In this document: positions 20,914 through 33,450 of the stretch, in pieces
How positions within the stretch are numbered: the stretch's first letter is position 1
Layout of the letters: each line of letters begins with the position of its first letter
Assembly: GCA_015680685.1 (NCBI GenBank)
Contig: MNCI01008852.1
Span: 1,120,099 to 1,184,098, forward strand
DNA from: Gnetum montanum
Taxonomy: Eukaryota; Streptophyta; Gnetopsida; Gnetales; Gnetaceae
DNA length: 64,000 nt
Direction: 5' to 3'
Translations under genes and position numbers: made by a program
Notes under the pieces: generated by a model
Told to the model about the DNA's origin: nothing
The model's database searches: none
What the model saw: only the letters and a program-made list of their open reading frames with translations

Positions 20914-23460
20914 CCTATGAACCTTGTATTATCCCATGCATATTATTATGAAAAGAGGATCCTTTGTTGTCTCATCATCCTAGGGGTTGGTCTTGACCTT
21001 ACTATCATGGAACACTAGTGTCATTAACTTTGTTTCTTTCCTTGGTGAAGGTGGTACCATCATAGCATGGATGGACTCTTCACTAGCAATGATGTCCTCA
21101 CTAATAGGGATAGAAGTAACATTTTCACTAATGCCTCACAATGAGCATTGTACGTCATTACTACATTATAAAAGCTAAGGAATGTGTTCTTTTGTTTCAA
21201 AGACTACTTAACCTATTCCATTACATTAAGGAAGTATTTGTCATTGGTTGTTGGTTTTTCATTCTTATTGGCTTTGACTTTCACCATGCACCCCAAGATG
21301 TAAACTTCATGCTTTAATGGTTATGGTTTGGCCTCTTTTCCCTTCCCTTATGACTTGGGGTCCTCCCTTGGTTGACTAGTTGAAGTAGCTTGAGCATTAG
21401 AGCCCATGATCATGGATGAGATAGGAGTGAGCTTCAATGGACCCGAATCCTTTCATGCCTTGGCCTACTTGTTGTCTTTCATTTTGGGCTTCCACATAGA
21501 CTTATTAGGTTTCTTGGTTTGTGATTTCTTACTGTGGTTGGCCTATGAGGAAGTTGTTACATTAGCCACCATGAGAGAATGTTGTTCAATTATGGTTGTT
21601 GATTCAGTTGTAGTGGGAGTGGCACCCTAACCACAAAAGATTCCTTAAGAGGTGTAGGTGATGTTATTATTACAACAAAAGGGATCCTCAAACTAGATGA
21701 AGTTAAAGAACCCCTGTCATTGCAAGGAGGTACTTGAATCATGAATAGTTCCTTTGCAGGTCTAGATTTGTTGGTTATGTTGAATGTTGTTATGGTGTAA
21801 GTGTTGTTGTTGGCATTCAATGGGTCTTTGTAGACATACATGGATTGGTTTTGTTGCCTAACTAGGATTGAGGCATCAAGGATAAACTCCCCATTATCTA
21901 TCATCTTCTGCAGGTCATCCTTGAGAGCTAGGTAGAATTTGGTATCATGACCTGGTAGTTGATGAGAGTGATGATAACAATCAAGTTTAAAGTACTTAGG
22001 TATGAGCAGGTCAACCTTGGTAGCTAAAGTAGGATTCCTTGCAATCTCACAAAGTTGATCGTGCCTCTTGTGAGCATTCTCTATCATCTATTTATATTAG
22101 ATCCTCCTACCCTTTAGCAACTAGTCAAGGAGTTCATGTAGTTCTAGTGATAACATAGTGTACTTTGACCGATCTTTTCTTTCAAAATTAGACCTTGTGT
22201 TGTCTAATGTAGAGATCCTAGATGTTGATGGTTGATTGTTGGTTGTAGGGGCCTTGGGTTGGTTTATTTTATACCCCTTTATGATCCTATTGTCTTTGGC
22301 CAAACTAGCCGTGACTACATTCTTTTTTCTTCCCTTCTCCTTATCCTTCTACATATGTTGGTTTTTGTATGACACATAGGCAAGGTCATGGTTGGCCTTA
22401 GCAACATCCTCTATGTTCTTGGTTTAAGAGAAATCTTGTCCATGGGTCTAGGTAGTAACATTTGAACTTAATAAGGTCATCAACTACCCCCTTGAATATG
22501 ATGAGAAGATGTGTTTTAGCTATGGGTTTAGGAATCTCATTGAGAAAAGCATTCCACTAGTGCATGAACTTTTGCATGGGTTCGAGGAATCCTTTCTTGA
22601 CATTCATTAGTTTATCAAGAGTTGCATCATGTTTTAAGTTATACTTGAAATGGTTAACAAACTATGATATTCAGTCCTCCTCAAGTGAGAATATTAATCC
22701 TTAGGGTAACACATGGTACCAATCCAATGCTTTCCTAGTAAGGGACATAATGAAGATATGCATTATGGTGTGTGGCCATGCCTATAATAATAGACACATG
22801 TAATAGAAGTTTATGAGGTGAGCATTGGGGTTACCCTCACTATTATACTTGGTAAATTGGGGTATGGGGATGCCTGGAGGAAGAGTTATTTGTGGGATAG
22901 TAGGACTAATGGGATCATTCTGATAGAAGTCCATAATTTTAACTATCTTGGTTGTTGAAGCTTTGAGCTTTTATAAATATTTTGTAAGGTCCTGGATCAT
23001 TTGGAAGACCTAATCCAAGCCTTGGGACATCCTCGTGGGTTGTGGAATTTTCATATATGGTTTCAATGTGAGTTGAAAGGCCTATGGACTCATGATGGGT
23101 TGTAGCACAAGGGGGAGAGGTTGGGTTATTATTTCTACAGGTGAGCTAAACAATGAAAAGGAGATTTATGTTGAAACTAGTGGCACAAAGGGGCCAAACA
23201 ATGTATGTAATCCTTGGGTCATTTGAGTTTTTACTGTGGGGTCCACCAACATGAAAAATGGATGAGTGGTGGTTATGACCACTAGTGATGATCATGCAGA
23301 TTGAGGTTGCATGACGAAAGGCATTGAGGAGAAGAGGGCCATTGTTTGGAGCATTGATTGTGCTTGATGTGCTACTATAATAGGTGTCAACCCAAACATG
23401 ATAGGGTACATGGGAGGTGAGGGTTGAGGGACCTATCCTATGGAAAAGGCAAGAGAGGTT
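20914..23460 (-). mobile_element. gag region of element A
   Basis: Decayed minus-strand gag. The best-preserved part (22087-21590) is open for 165 residues: HKRHDQLCEIARNPTLATKV, IPKYFKLDCYHHSHQLPGHD, and QNQSMYVYKDPLNANNNTYT, matched by the B copy at 8195-8500. Upstream (22303-22121) is NFERKDRSKYTMLSLELHEL. The capsid-like part is at about 22.4-22.9 kb, and a Pro/Gln-rich segment lies before it (about 23.0-23.4 kb). Confidence 0.7.
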
Positions 23461-23930
23461 GAGGAGGATGTCATGGCTTGGGAAGCCAAGTGTTGAAATA
23501 GGCTTCCTAAGAAGTTCTCAAGTTCGAGCTTAGCCTTGAACTCCTCTTGTTCTTCATGTTGGCCCTCTAAGCTTGAATCCATATCTTGCTCATCCATCTC
23601 AATTAAATAAGATAGAATACATGTATGGGCATCATTTAGGGGTATCTTGTCATACGAGAAAGGAATGTACTCCTTCCCATTATAGTGGATAAGCTCATAT
23701 TCATGTTTAGATTGAGCCCCTACACATGGGATGAGTAAGCCTACCTAGATTTTGGCATAGATGAAATTCTAGCAATTTTCATCAATGATGGCAAAATCTA
23801 GGCTTTTCACCCTTAGCCTAATCAATTACCTATGCTCATTCACAATAGGGTCTTTTGGGTCATAAACCCTCATTGCATTTTGACTTGATGTCATATCTAT
23901 CAAATTAAGGGACAAACCCATGGACTATCT
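23461..23930 (-). mobile_element. gag N-terminal region of element A
   Basis: Minus strand reads NAMRVYDPKDPIVNEHR, then YIPFSYDKIPLNDAHTCILS, then a Glu-rich stretch QHEEQEEFKAKLELENF. It is the best-preserved of the three copies of this domain (others at 1-420 and 4811-5253). Confidence 0.65.
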
Positions 23931-24560
23931 AAAAGAAATTGTCAGTAGTCCTAATTTTCATTTAAGAAACATTTTTTTAATTAAATAAATGAAAATTTTC
24001 CTGAAAGTGGAATTGCCCAAGGTATAAAAGAGGTATGGCTAGAAAATAGTGGAAACTGCAACTGCCAGTGCATTACAAGTTAAAGTGACAAGGGTGTGCA
24101 CTACACTACTGATGTTGGTAAAACCAACTATGGTGGCTTTGCCAACAAGGTCATGCTAAGAAGGGGGAAGTGGGTAAGCAATACATGATTGTCTTCCCCA
24201 ACAATGCTATGCTAGGCTACCCCCTCTTGGCAAATAATATGTTTGTTTTAGAAAAAAAATGTGTAAAACTTTGATTTTTTCAAGAGCTGCAATGGAATCT
24301 TGGGAGAGACCAACACTGGTTTATTGACTTTGAAACAAACTTGCACAATAAACCCAACATTGTGGTTTTTCCATTTTCTTGTAACTAAAACCCAACATTG
24401 TGATTGTAGGTTATTTGCATTTTCATAAAATTTTCATAGTAGTTGTTGGATTTTCCAAAGCTAGTGTGGTTGCTAGTTGAACCTACCTTTGTGTGTTCCA
24501 AAGACTAGTGTTGCTCTGCTCTAATCACCCAACCCTCCCAAGATTAACTTTGAAACATAA
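23931..24560 (-). mobile_element. 5' leader of element A
   Basis: Non-coding; shares scattered phrases with the leaders of B and C. The candidate primer site of B and C is not recognisable here. Confidence 0.45.
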
Positions 24561-24562
24561 GC

Positions 24563-25823
24563 TTTATTGAGAACAAAAATCTTACTATAAAAGCAAATTT
24601 TCAATGTGTACAAGGTTTATGCCTAAATGCACAAGAAGTTACTCGAATGAAGCTTGAAGCATATTGAAGTTGACAAGTTATGATCTACAGTCAACCTCAT
24701 GATCCATGTACTTTCCAACTTCAATTGCCAAAACTCTTTGGGGGTTCTTAGCTCAGATGTACAACGTTGATCACAAGAGAGTAAGGTTAGTGCAATGTTA
24801 GTTGTAGGGGGTAAGGTATGTGCAACTTTGATCATAGGGGGATAAGGTATGTGCAAAGATGGTGGAAAAGGGGGGTAAGATTATTGCTTGAATTTTTGTT
24901 GTTGGAATGATGCTACGCTAACAGTCTCCAAATGCTCAGGTAGTTGAAACTTTGTCCAAAAGCCTTACAAAATGTCCAAGGTCTAAAGTGCTTAAGGTTG
25001 CAAAAGGTTATGAAGTTTGCTTAGCCAAAAAAGAACTCGTTCAATGTGTTTGATATTTAAATTTATAAGCCTCATGGTCATTAGTTTTTGGCTGCAAATT
25101 TCTGCCATGATTACTAATTGATTAGCTTGATTTGTAGGTGTGGCAGGCCATGATTTCCAATGTAGAGTTGTCCATTTCTAGTAAGTTTTGATGCACTTGG
25201 GCCACCAAAATCACTTCAAATACCAAAAATAGTAAAAAAAAAAACTTTTCCAACCACATTGGCTTCATCCATCTATGCTAGCCTCATGGGAACAACACTG
25301 GGATTTTGGAATCTATGCAACAATTGGTGGGGTAGTTTTCGAATTGTTTGAAGAATGGAACCCCCATCCACTTCAATACAAGCTTCATGAGAAAGTAGAA
25401 ACTCCCACAACTCCAATGTTGGTCTTAAGACATCCATGCTAGGTTTTGTGGCAACTACGATGGGTTTTGATAAAAAATGAAAATCCAACACCACTAACAT
25501 TAGGTGTAGGTGGTTACAGCGTAGTTGAGGCTATACCCCCACAAAAACACATGAAAATGCCAATTTTGGCAATTCCCAAGTCATTTTCAGCCTTCCCAAG
25601 CATAAATATAGACATGACATGACTTTTTCCACTTGGGACATGAGGCTATGACAACTTATAAGGAATTTTTCAGCCCCAAAAAGTTATGATATGTGAGATT
25701 GTAGCTCATGGGCTATAAACCTCATATTTTACAATGAAAAATCTAGCCTCGAGTGTAGGGGTGAAGGTTACAATACCAAAGGGGGTTGTAACATGCATTT
25801 TCTTGGTGGTCTTTTAGTAGTCA
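24563..25823 (-). mobile_element. 5' LTR (U3 part) of element A
   Basis: Starts on the minus strand at 25823 with TGACTACTAAAAGACCACC, aligning with the LTR start of element C at 3272. A conserved AATAAA is on the minus strand at 24568-24563. The U5 part probably extends a few hundred bases further, to about 24.3 kb. Immediately right of 25823 the sequence changes to an unrelated protease fragment, giving the boundary. Confidence 0.55.
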
Positions 25824-25839
25824 AAGAAGGATATTCAAC

Positions 25840-26395
25840 TAAAAAGTGATTAGATCCTAGTAGTCCCATGATGAAAATCCAAATTGATGAAAAGGATTAT
25901 CACCTAAGAGTTAATCTCATCTCATTACAATAATAACTTGATTAGGTATTTCTTCCTCTCAAAGATACTAACATTTGATTAGAGTTGTCAAACCAACCAT
26001 ACACATAACCTATGGGAAAGGTATGCAATATGATAATTTATATTGCAAGTTGGTCATATCCCACTAATTTTCTAGTGCTCAAATCAAAAAACAAGGTGGA
26101 AGAGGATCTTCTTGTTATCATGGGAAGAGCCTTGTTAAGCACTGAAAATGCCAAGTTGGTTTTCCAAGGCCTCCACCTTAAGATTAGTAGAAAGAATGAG
26201 ACTAGAAAGATGAGCTACAAGAAAATACCTTATGATCCTTCTCAGTCATGTTGCACTGTATGCATGTGCCATTTAAGCAAGCCAAATAGAACACTTGATG
26301 GGCAACAACTGGTATACCATGATGAACATGTTTTTCCCCTAAGCATGCTTAAAGTCTATCTTAACACTCATAGGCATTCTAGATGGTAGACATAG
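25840..26395 (+). mobile_element. Athila-like protease fragment
   Basis: One frame reads VNLIS, FLPLKDTNI, LELSNQPYT, MGKVCNMIIYIASWSYPTNF, LVIMGRALLSTENA. It aligns with the protease of the element at 29939-30370 (VNLISHNMYTTYNLPPLKKS, SYPTDFLVIK, IIMGRACLNT). It has only a few stops and is open from 26012 to 26389. Its gag side is missing, cut at the edge of element A, so A or a rearrangement separated it from the rest. Confidence 0.7.
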
Positions 26396-27157
26396 ATTAG
26401 TTGAGGGGAAAGAATCCTCCATTCCATGTTAGATTTTTTTCTTGCTATTTCTATTTATGTAATTAATAAATATTGGTGTGTTTAGTTAGGATTTTATACC
26501 TTTTGAGCTTAACTAATGATCATATATGATCTTTCTTTTGGAGTGTTTTTATTTGTGTGTGTAAGAAAACTAGTTAAGATGCTTTATTAATGCTCACCAA
26601 TAAGCCAATGGTGTATGGATGAGTTATAGATGCGATGATGATGCAAGAGTGTTAAATGAATCTAAAGTGGAGCTTTAATTAATGTAATGTTTATACAATA
26701 ATATTTATCTAACCAGTTCTCTTCTATTAATAATTGGTGAACCAAGATTAGATTTAGTGGGGAGTATAGAGTTATACTTTGAGCTATTTAAGCTAATGCT
26801 ATTGGAGCTAGGGATAGGTGATGCATCCACACGTTAGGGTGTGAGCTCCAAAATCCTAGCAGATTTCATGGTCACTAATAAGGAAAGGATATGTCATCGA
26901 GGATCCTTATGATCACTAGATAAATCTAATCAATGTGATTGGACTAATGTACACAAGTTTCCTTGCCTAGCCACCCTAGTTAAAAGATGTTTGTGATGTC
27001 ATAAACCTATACATGCTAGTGGTGATAGATAAATTCTCATGTTCATGCAAGGTGAAGACACCATGTGGTGATTTGGTACTCTAATCAATTCCCATAATTC
27101 CCATAAATGAAAAGAAAACTCTCTTCTTATAAAAGTAATGAACCTCATTGCTCATCA
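26396..27157 (+). mobile_element. probable 5' LTR of the Athila-like element D
   Basis: The right end is set by ...CATCA at 27153-27157 directly before the primer site. The left end is not defined; a purine run at about 26400-26412 (TTGAGGGGAAAGA) might precede it. No matching 3' LTR was recognised, so the call rests on the primer site alone. Confidence 0.4.
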
Positions 27158-27158
27158 T

Positions 27159-27176
27159 TGGCATCGTTGCTAGGGA
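27159..27176 (+). promoter_or_regulatory. primer-binding site, tRNA-Asp type
   Basis: TGGCATCGTTGCTAGGGA, close to the TGGCGCCGTTGCCGGGGA used by plant Athila elements; the differences are mostly C-to-T type changes, as expected of decayed methylated DNA. Confidence 0.7.
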
Positions 27177-27315
27177 CCTTTTAGTTGTTTTGTGCACTAT
27201 CTAGAATTTAGTGGAAATCATTCAAAATCATTGCAACAAACCTTAGATTCATATCATATTTTACAATTACTACAACAACATTTAAAAGCACATTGTGTCT
27301 TTGTTAACTAACTAA

Positions 27316-28870
27316 AATGTCTTCTTCTCACATGAGTGCTTCTCTGTCCAAGTTTGATGGAGACCATCAATTGGTGCCTCAAAAATATTAAGTGGTATAT
27401 ACTCATCCTAATGAGTATGTACCTAATTTCACCTTCATCCTACATTAAGATGAATAGATATGATGGTGTGACATGGAGGGTAGCATTGTGTCGCTTCCTA
27501 ATCGATCCGTTCCTGCAATGCTCAATCAAATGCTTATATGATGGGGTCTACAGGAACTTAATAATGAGTATGTTGTGCAAGATAATGATGCCAAGGATTA
27601 TCATCCCACTGAGGAACAACATCTATAGGATTGGCAGCTAGACCAATGTTAGGACTTTGCGAAGGAAAAAGGATTTAATGATTCCACATTCCTACTATAC
27701 CAAAAGGATGGTGGAAAACCCTTCTCTAGGAGTTTTCCATTTAGTGAAATTCCTCTCTTTGACTTTAGTGAAGGAGGTCAAATTTAGAAACTACAGTCCA
27801 AAATTCACAATCCCAGTTCTAGTAAGAATGGATCCAATAACAAAGAAGGATCTAATGAGGCAAGCACCGTGAGCCAAGGTAGGAATGCGGACAAGAAACA
27901 TTATCATGATCGTGGTTGTGATCACCGAAGAGGTAGTAGCATGCACCGTGATGGTGCTAGTCCTTTTTCTTCTTCACCTTTGTCATCTTCTTCCTCTTCT
28001 TTTGGCTCTAACCATGACCACAAGAGGTGACACTATGATGGAGGTGACCAAAATGATTGATAGGACCAAAATGGTTGAAGGGACCATCGAGCAAGGCAAG
28101 ATCAAGGGTGTGGACATTCAAGAGAGGCACATCATCATGAACGAAGGGGTAGTAGAGGGCATTGTAGGCACCATGATCATGGCCTCGATGAGCCTTTGCT
28201 TACTACCTAAAGTATGCTCAATATTGTAGAGGCAATACAAATTCCAACAAGGCATCTGAAGGATAGTCATATCAAAAGACTAGACATGAACAATATTACT
28301 CAGTTTCAAGGGGGATATAACTCTAATCCACAAAATCATCTCCAATCTTTTCAAGATGCATATGCCTTACAAAACATACAGAATGAGTGGCAAAAACTTA
28401 AGTTGTTCCCAAGGACACTCATCAAAGAAGTAGAGAACTGGTACCGACCCTTAGAGCCAAAATCTATTAGATGATGGAGTACCATGCTTGAATTGTTTAA
28501 TGATAAATATCAAACATACTCCAAACTGTCCAACTTGAGAAGGCAAATCAAAGGATGGAAACAAGGAACACATAAACCCTTGGATGCCACCGTCAACCGA
28601 TACTATTCCTTAATGCACAAATGTCCTGGCCATGGTTATTCTCAACTAGATTAACTTCACCACATTATAGATAGGCTTCAATCAGAAATGAGAAGAACCC
28701 TTGGTGTCTATGCCCAAGGGCAACTATTAGAATTAAGTGTCTGTCAAATATAAAGACTAAACAAGCAGGTAGTTAAAGAGGAGGGTGAATTAAGAAAATG
28801 AGAAAGTGCAAAAAAATATAACCACAATCCTTCCATTCACAAGAGGGAGGTTCAATTCTGTGAAAGTGAG
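27316..28870 (+). mobile_element. gag of Athila-like element D
   Basis: Starts at MSSSHMSASLSKFDGDHQLV. A Ser/His/Asp-rich region (27.85-28.2 kb) precedes the capsid domain: MNNITQFQGGYNSNPQNHLQ, WQKLKLFPRTLIKEVENWYR, LFNDKYQTYSKLSNLRRQIK, and HKCPGHGYSQLD, the classic order of the plant retrotransposon gag domain. A following basic region ends near 28.87 kb. Several stops. Confidence 0.8.
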
Positions 28871-29938
28871 GAAGAATCCACATCTGATGAGGTGATGAAT
28901 AGAAAAACCTTTCCACTCTAAAAATTTCAATCTAAAATTACGGCCAAAGTTGATTAGTTATGGGACTCCATATATAGTAAATTTCAAGCTAACCTAAAAA
29001 TTTCTGAAGAGTCCAAAGAATAAGGTAGTGATCATGAGCACACGAGGCACAAGGAAGTTGAACATGCCTATCAAAAAGCTAAGGGCAAGATTGCTACAAT
29101 AGAAGAAGTTGCTGAAAGCAAATCAAATGATGATGGTGGGTGTGACATCTACTAGTATGAACATCCTAAGGGATGTTGCCCCATAGTGTCACACTTATAG
29201 GATTTTACAGTGTATGCTTTGAATCTATGACTAACACAAAGCCAAATATATAGAAGATTACCTTATCCTCAAGGTAATTTTAGGTAGTTCCACCAGTAAT
29301 AACAATATTATCCCAGCAAAACTCCACTGCAACCATATGAGTAGTATCAATAGTGGCAGCACCCACAATCATGGGCGCTAGCACCACCAAGGTAGCAATA
29401 CCCTTACAAACTACCTAATCTATATGGGTACTATGTTTAGTAACCCCTGTCTCCATGTGACTCCTCCAATCACATTTCTACTTTTCAATCTCACTACCAC
29501 CCTTCTAATTATTATCGAACTCATCCTCCACATGAAAGAAGAGATGTCACCTTTTATCATTATCCCCCTCCTGTCCTTACACATGTTCCTCCTCCAACTG
29601 CATAGCTACCACCTACTCCACCTATGCAAGGTGAACTACCAACTCAACCACAACATTACAATGCTACTAGGGTCATTAATCTACAACTAGTTTATCAATC
29701 GAGTGGGTCAAATACTTAATCAAAGAAAAGACCTTTCTTTTGACCCCATAGTCCACCTAAGTTCTTAAATACACCTACAATTGACAACCCTATCCCTCTA
29801 TCTTTCAGTATATCAAATTTTTTCGAGTCCCCTTAAAACTAAACATCGCCTAGGATCCATACTATGATGCTTACCCACACTATATATTACTAGATCCATG
29901 CTAGAAACCTTCCCAAGAAATTAGCTGATCCTAGAAGT
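28871..29938 (+). mobile_element. gag-protease linker of element D
   Basis: Hydrophilic stretch with Lys/Glu-rich then Pro/Tyr/His-rich composition (29.3-29.7 kb, low complexity). A zinc-knuckle-like cluster is only vaguely visible (DIY-YEHPKGCCP near 29.15 kb). Confidence 0.5.
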
Positions 29939-30370
29939 CCTCTCATTTATTTGCAAATTTCTGGGAATGAACAAAGTAAAGCTTTTCTCGACTTAGGTTC
30001 TAGTGTCAATTTAATTTCTCATAATATGTACACTACATATAACCTACCTCCTCTTAAGAAGAGTAATATCAAATTAGAATTAGCATACCAGTCCATCACT
30101 ATTCCATTGGAACTAGTGGAAAACATTATGACCACTATCTATGGGGGGTCTTATCCTACTGATTTCCTAGTGATCAAAATGGAGAACTATAAAGGAAATT
30201 TTCCAATCATCATGGGAAGGGCATGCCTTAACACCATTTATGGAAGAATGGGCATCAAAGATCTTTCCTTAGAAATATCCAAAGAAAATATATTTGGAAA
30301 GATTGAGAAGAAGCGAGTTCCATGCATCACATACAGTGATACAGGATGCAATTGTGTGCAGAAACTCTAG
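29939..30370 (+). mobile_element. retropepsin domain of element D
   Basis: Open for 139 residues: SKAFLDLGSSVNLISHNMYT carries the catalytic DxG as DLG, then IPLELVENIMTTIYGGSYPT DFLV and IIMGRACLNTI, the ILGRPFL-like signature. Family usual length is preserved. The DLGSS form is normal for Athila. Confidence 0.8.
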
Positions 30371-30890
30371 GCCCTAAAATAAGCATATATCTCTGTATGC
30401 AAGCAGTGTGCACCAAAAGTAGAAATTCAAAGGTGTCTATATGCAGCAACCACAAAACAGGAGGGCACCCAATGGCTAACCACTAATTCTGAGAGTAGCA
30501 CACTTTGCATAGAACCAACTGAGAGCCTGATATGCACATATGTTGTAGGCATGGATGAACTAGAGTAAGTTCATCACTAACTCTCTAATGATGCAAATGA
30601 TGATACTTATTGGGAAGAGTTGGAGATTCTTGAAAATTTTAAGTAAGAGCCCCTTGAACTAAAAACACTACCACCTGGAATGGAATATGTGTTTTTAAAA
30701 AATGGAAAGCCAATCATAATCAATGCAAATCTTGCTCCAAAGTAGAAAAAGATGCTGCTGAATGTGGTTGAAAATTAGTTAGCATCTTTTTCTTGGTTAT
30801 ATCTTAAACTCATAAGGATTGATCCTAGGATATGCTAGCATCATATCTACACTGATCTAACCATGAAGCCAAAAAGATAGCCACAGAGGT
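30371..30890 (+). mobile_element. protease-RT linker of element D
   Basis: Acidic segment with many stops (ELEILENF, LKTLPPGMEYVFLKNGKPI, IIINANLAP), matching the usual Athila linker before RT. Confidence 0.6.
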
Positions 30891-31740
30891 GATTGAACCC
30901 CAAACTAAAGCAAGTTATCAAAGAGGAAATAAAACAACTCCTCAAGGTGGGATTCATTTATCCCATTGCAAATAGTGAGTGGGTTAGTCCACTCATGATT
31001 GTGCCAAATAAAGGAGGCAAGTGGTAGCTCTGCATCAATTTTCGTCTACTAAATATGACAACATTCAAGGAGCATTTTCCATTGCCATTTGTTGATCAGG
31101 TGTTAGATATAATAGCTAGGCATTGCTACTACAATTTTGTTTATGGTTATAGTAGTTATAACCAAATTCAAATTGCACCAAAGGACCAAGTGAAGACAAT
31201 GCTCACGAGTCCTTAGGAGACTTTTTCATATCACAAGATGCCATTTAGTTTATGCAATGATCCTACTACATTCGAACACCTATTTCTAAGCATTTTTCAA
31301 TAGAAAATTGGAAGTGGTGTGGAAGTCTTCATGAATGACTTCTCCACTTATGGAGCTACATTTGAGCAAGCCCTGGACAACGTTAAGAAAGTGCTAAAAT
31401 GATGTGTTAAAACCAACTTTTGGTTCTAATGGTTTAGGAGGGCATTGTATTGGGGCACAAAATATCACAAGCAGAAATTAAGGTAAATCCTGAGAAAATA
31501 AGGGTCATCCAAGGAATAACCCACCAACCAAAAACTATCAAATATATTTGATTATTCCTTGAACATAATAGCTACTACCAGTGATTCATAGATAATTTCT
31601 CTAAGATCACAAAATCGCGTTGGTGGAGCTGACAAAGAAAGATGCTCCATTTGTCTAGACCAAGGAATGTGAAAAAGCATTTCAATAGATGAAAGAGAAA
31701 CTTGTAGAAACTCCAATTCTACAACCACCTGAACAGTCCA
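30891..31740 (+). mobile_element. reverse transcriptase of element D
   Basis: LNPKLKQVIKEEIKQLLKVG, FIYPIANSEWVSPLMIVPNK, FRLLNMTTFKEHFPLPFVDQ, MPFSLCNDPTTFEHLFLSIF. The catalytic YxDD is FMND in EVFMNDFSTYG, so the second-position Asp is lost. The thumb and connection are strongly broken after 31.4 kb. Confidence 0.85.
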
Positions 31741-32106
31741 AACCATTTCATGTCATGATGGATGCATCAAATTATGCCTTGGGAGCCATTCTTATGCAGA
31801 TGGATGATAAGAAACATCCATACTACATCCACTACGCTAGCTAAAGCATTGTGGGTGCACAACTGAACTACACCACTACAAGAAAAAGAATTGATGGAAG
31901 TGGTGTTTTCTCTAGAAACGTTTAGGCATTATGTGCCTAGATACAAGGTGTTTGTACACACAGACTACAGTGCCATCCACTTCCTAATGAACAAGCCAAT
32001 AGTAAGCCCCCGTGTCATACAGTGGTTGGTGATCTTGTAGGAATTTGATCTTACAATGGTAGATCGAAAGGGCACTGAGAATGTGGTTTCTAATAACTTG
32101 TCTTGA
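31741..32106 (+). mobile_element. RNase H domain of element D
   Basis: FHVMMDASNYALGAILMQMD carries the first Asp; after a frameshift ELMEVVFSLETFRHYVPRYK, HTDYSAIHFLMNKPI, and MVDRKGTENVVSNNLS, the usual RNase H end. Confidence 0.8.
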
Positions 32107-33450
32107 TTGCAATGGGATAAAAAAGAGGAAGAAAACCCACTATCTAATATGTTTGCTGATAAACTCCTCTTTGTTGGGGCTATAACTGAACAATTGCCTA
32201 ATGAGCCTAAATGGTATGATGACATTCTCACCTATCTTCTCACCCAAGATGTGCCACAAGTGTTGGACCACCGGAAGAAACAACAGTTTCTTCACTAGGT
32301 AAAACACTTCATGAAGATCAATGGACACCTCTACAAAGTGTGCATCAATGGTCTAGTTTGTTGGTGTGTCCCTAATGCTAATCAACTATGCATTCTCCAA
32401 GATGCTCATGAAGGTCCTTGTGGAGGACACTATGTTGGGAGATGCACGGCCATTAAAATTTTGATGGCAAGGTACTATTGGCCAACAATCTTTAGGGATA
32501 CTCACCATTACATCTGCTCTTGTGAATGATGCCAATGAGATGGTAGAATGACTACTCAAATGGAGGGACATCAACAATGGATTCAACCACTGGAGCCCTT
32601 CAACATCTGTGGCATTGATTTCATGGGTCCCATCATACCCATGTCAAATGGAAAGGTGTACATCATAGTCACTGTTAACTATTGTACGAAATGGGTAGAA
32701 GTAGTAGCTGTCACCAACTATAAATCTTCCACTATTGCTCAATTTGTACAACAAAATGTTGTAAACAAGTTTAGTGTGCCATGTGCATTAATTTGTAATA
32801 ATGGAACTCACTTTATAGGCACTACTTTTTGAAAGCTCCTATAACACTTGGGGGTTGAACATAAACTCACAACCTACCACTCCCAACCTAATGGTTAAGC
32901 TAAGGTTACCAATAGGGGACTAACAAGGATTCTAACAAGAACTGTTAGCAAATATAGGAAAGACTATAGCACATAACTCAATGATGCCCTTTGGGTCTAC
33001 CACTCAACATGAAAACTTCCTATAGGCTATTCTCCCTATGAGCTTGTGTACGAAATATTACCAACACTTCTTATTCAATATGAGCTTTGGATACTTTCAA
33101 TAGCCTGTGACCTCAACCTTGACTTGAGTCTAGCACAAAAAGAAAGACTAATGAATCTCAACCTAGAAGACAAAAATTGATCAGTGGCCCTATCATCTAA
33201 CGAGTTGCACAAGGCCTACAACAAAAAATGCCATGACCTTAAAATTAGAAAAGTCAAATTTTAACCAAGAGATAAGGTTCTCTACTAGAACCCCAAACAC
33301 ATACCTCAACGAACTAAGTTCCAAACATTGTAGGAAGGACCTTACATTATTTACAAAACTTTTCCTTCTATGGCCATGATGATCTACAAACCTGAGAGCC
33401 TAGACAAGAAATAGCTAGTCAGCATCCAATAAATCAAAAATTTTCATGAG
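32107..33450 (+). mobile_element. integrase of element D
   Basis: HHCC region: LQDAHEGPCGGHYVGRCTAI, ARYYWPTIF, CSCE-CQ. Catalytic core: FNICGIDFMGPI (first Asp kept), KWVEVVAVTN, then ALICNNGTHF where the second Asp is Asn, and HSQPNG-AKVTNRG where the Glu is Lys. The tail holds RKVKF-PRDKVLY, a GDLVL-like motif, and EGPYIIYKTF. Two of three catalytic residues are gone. Confidence 0.85.
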
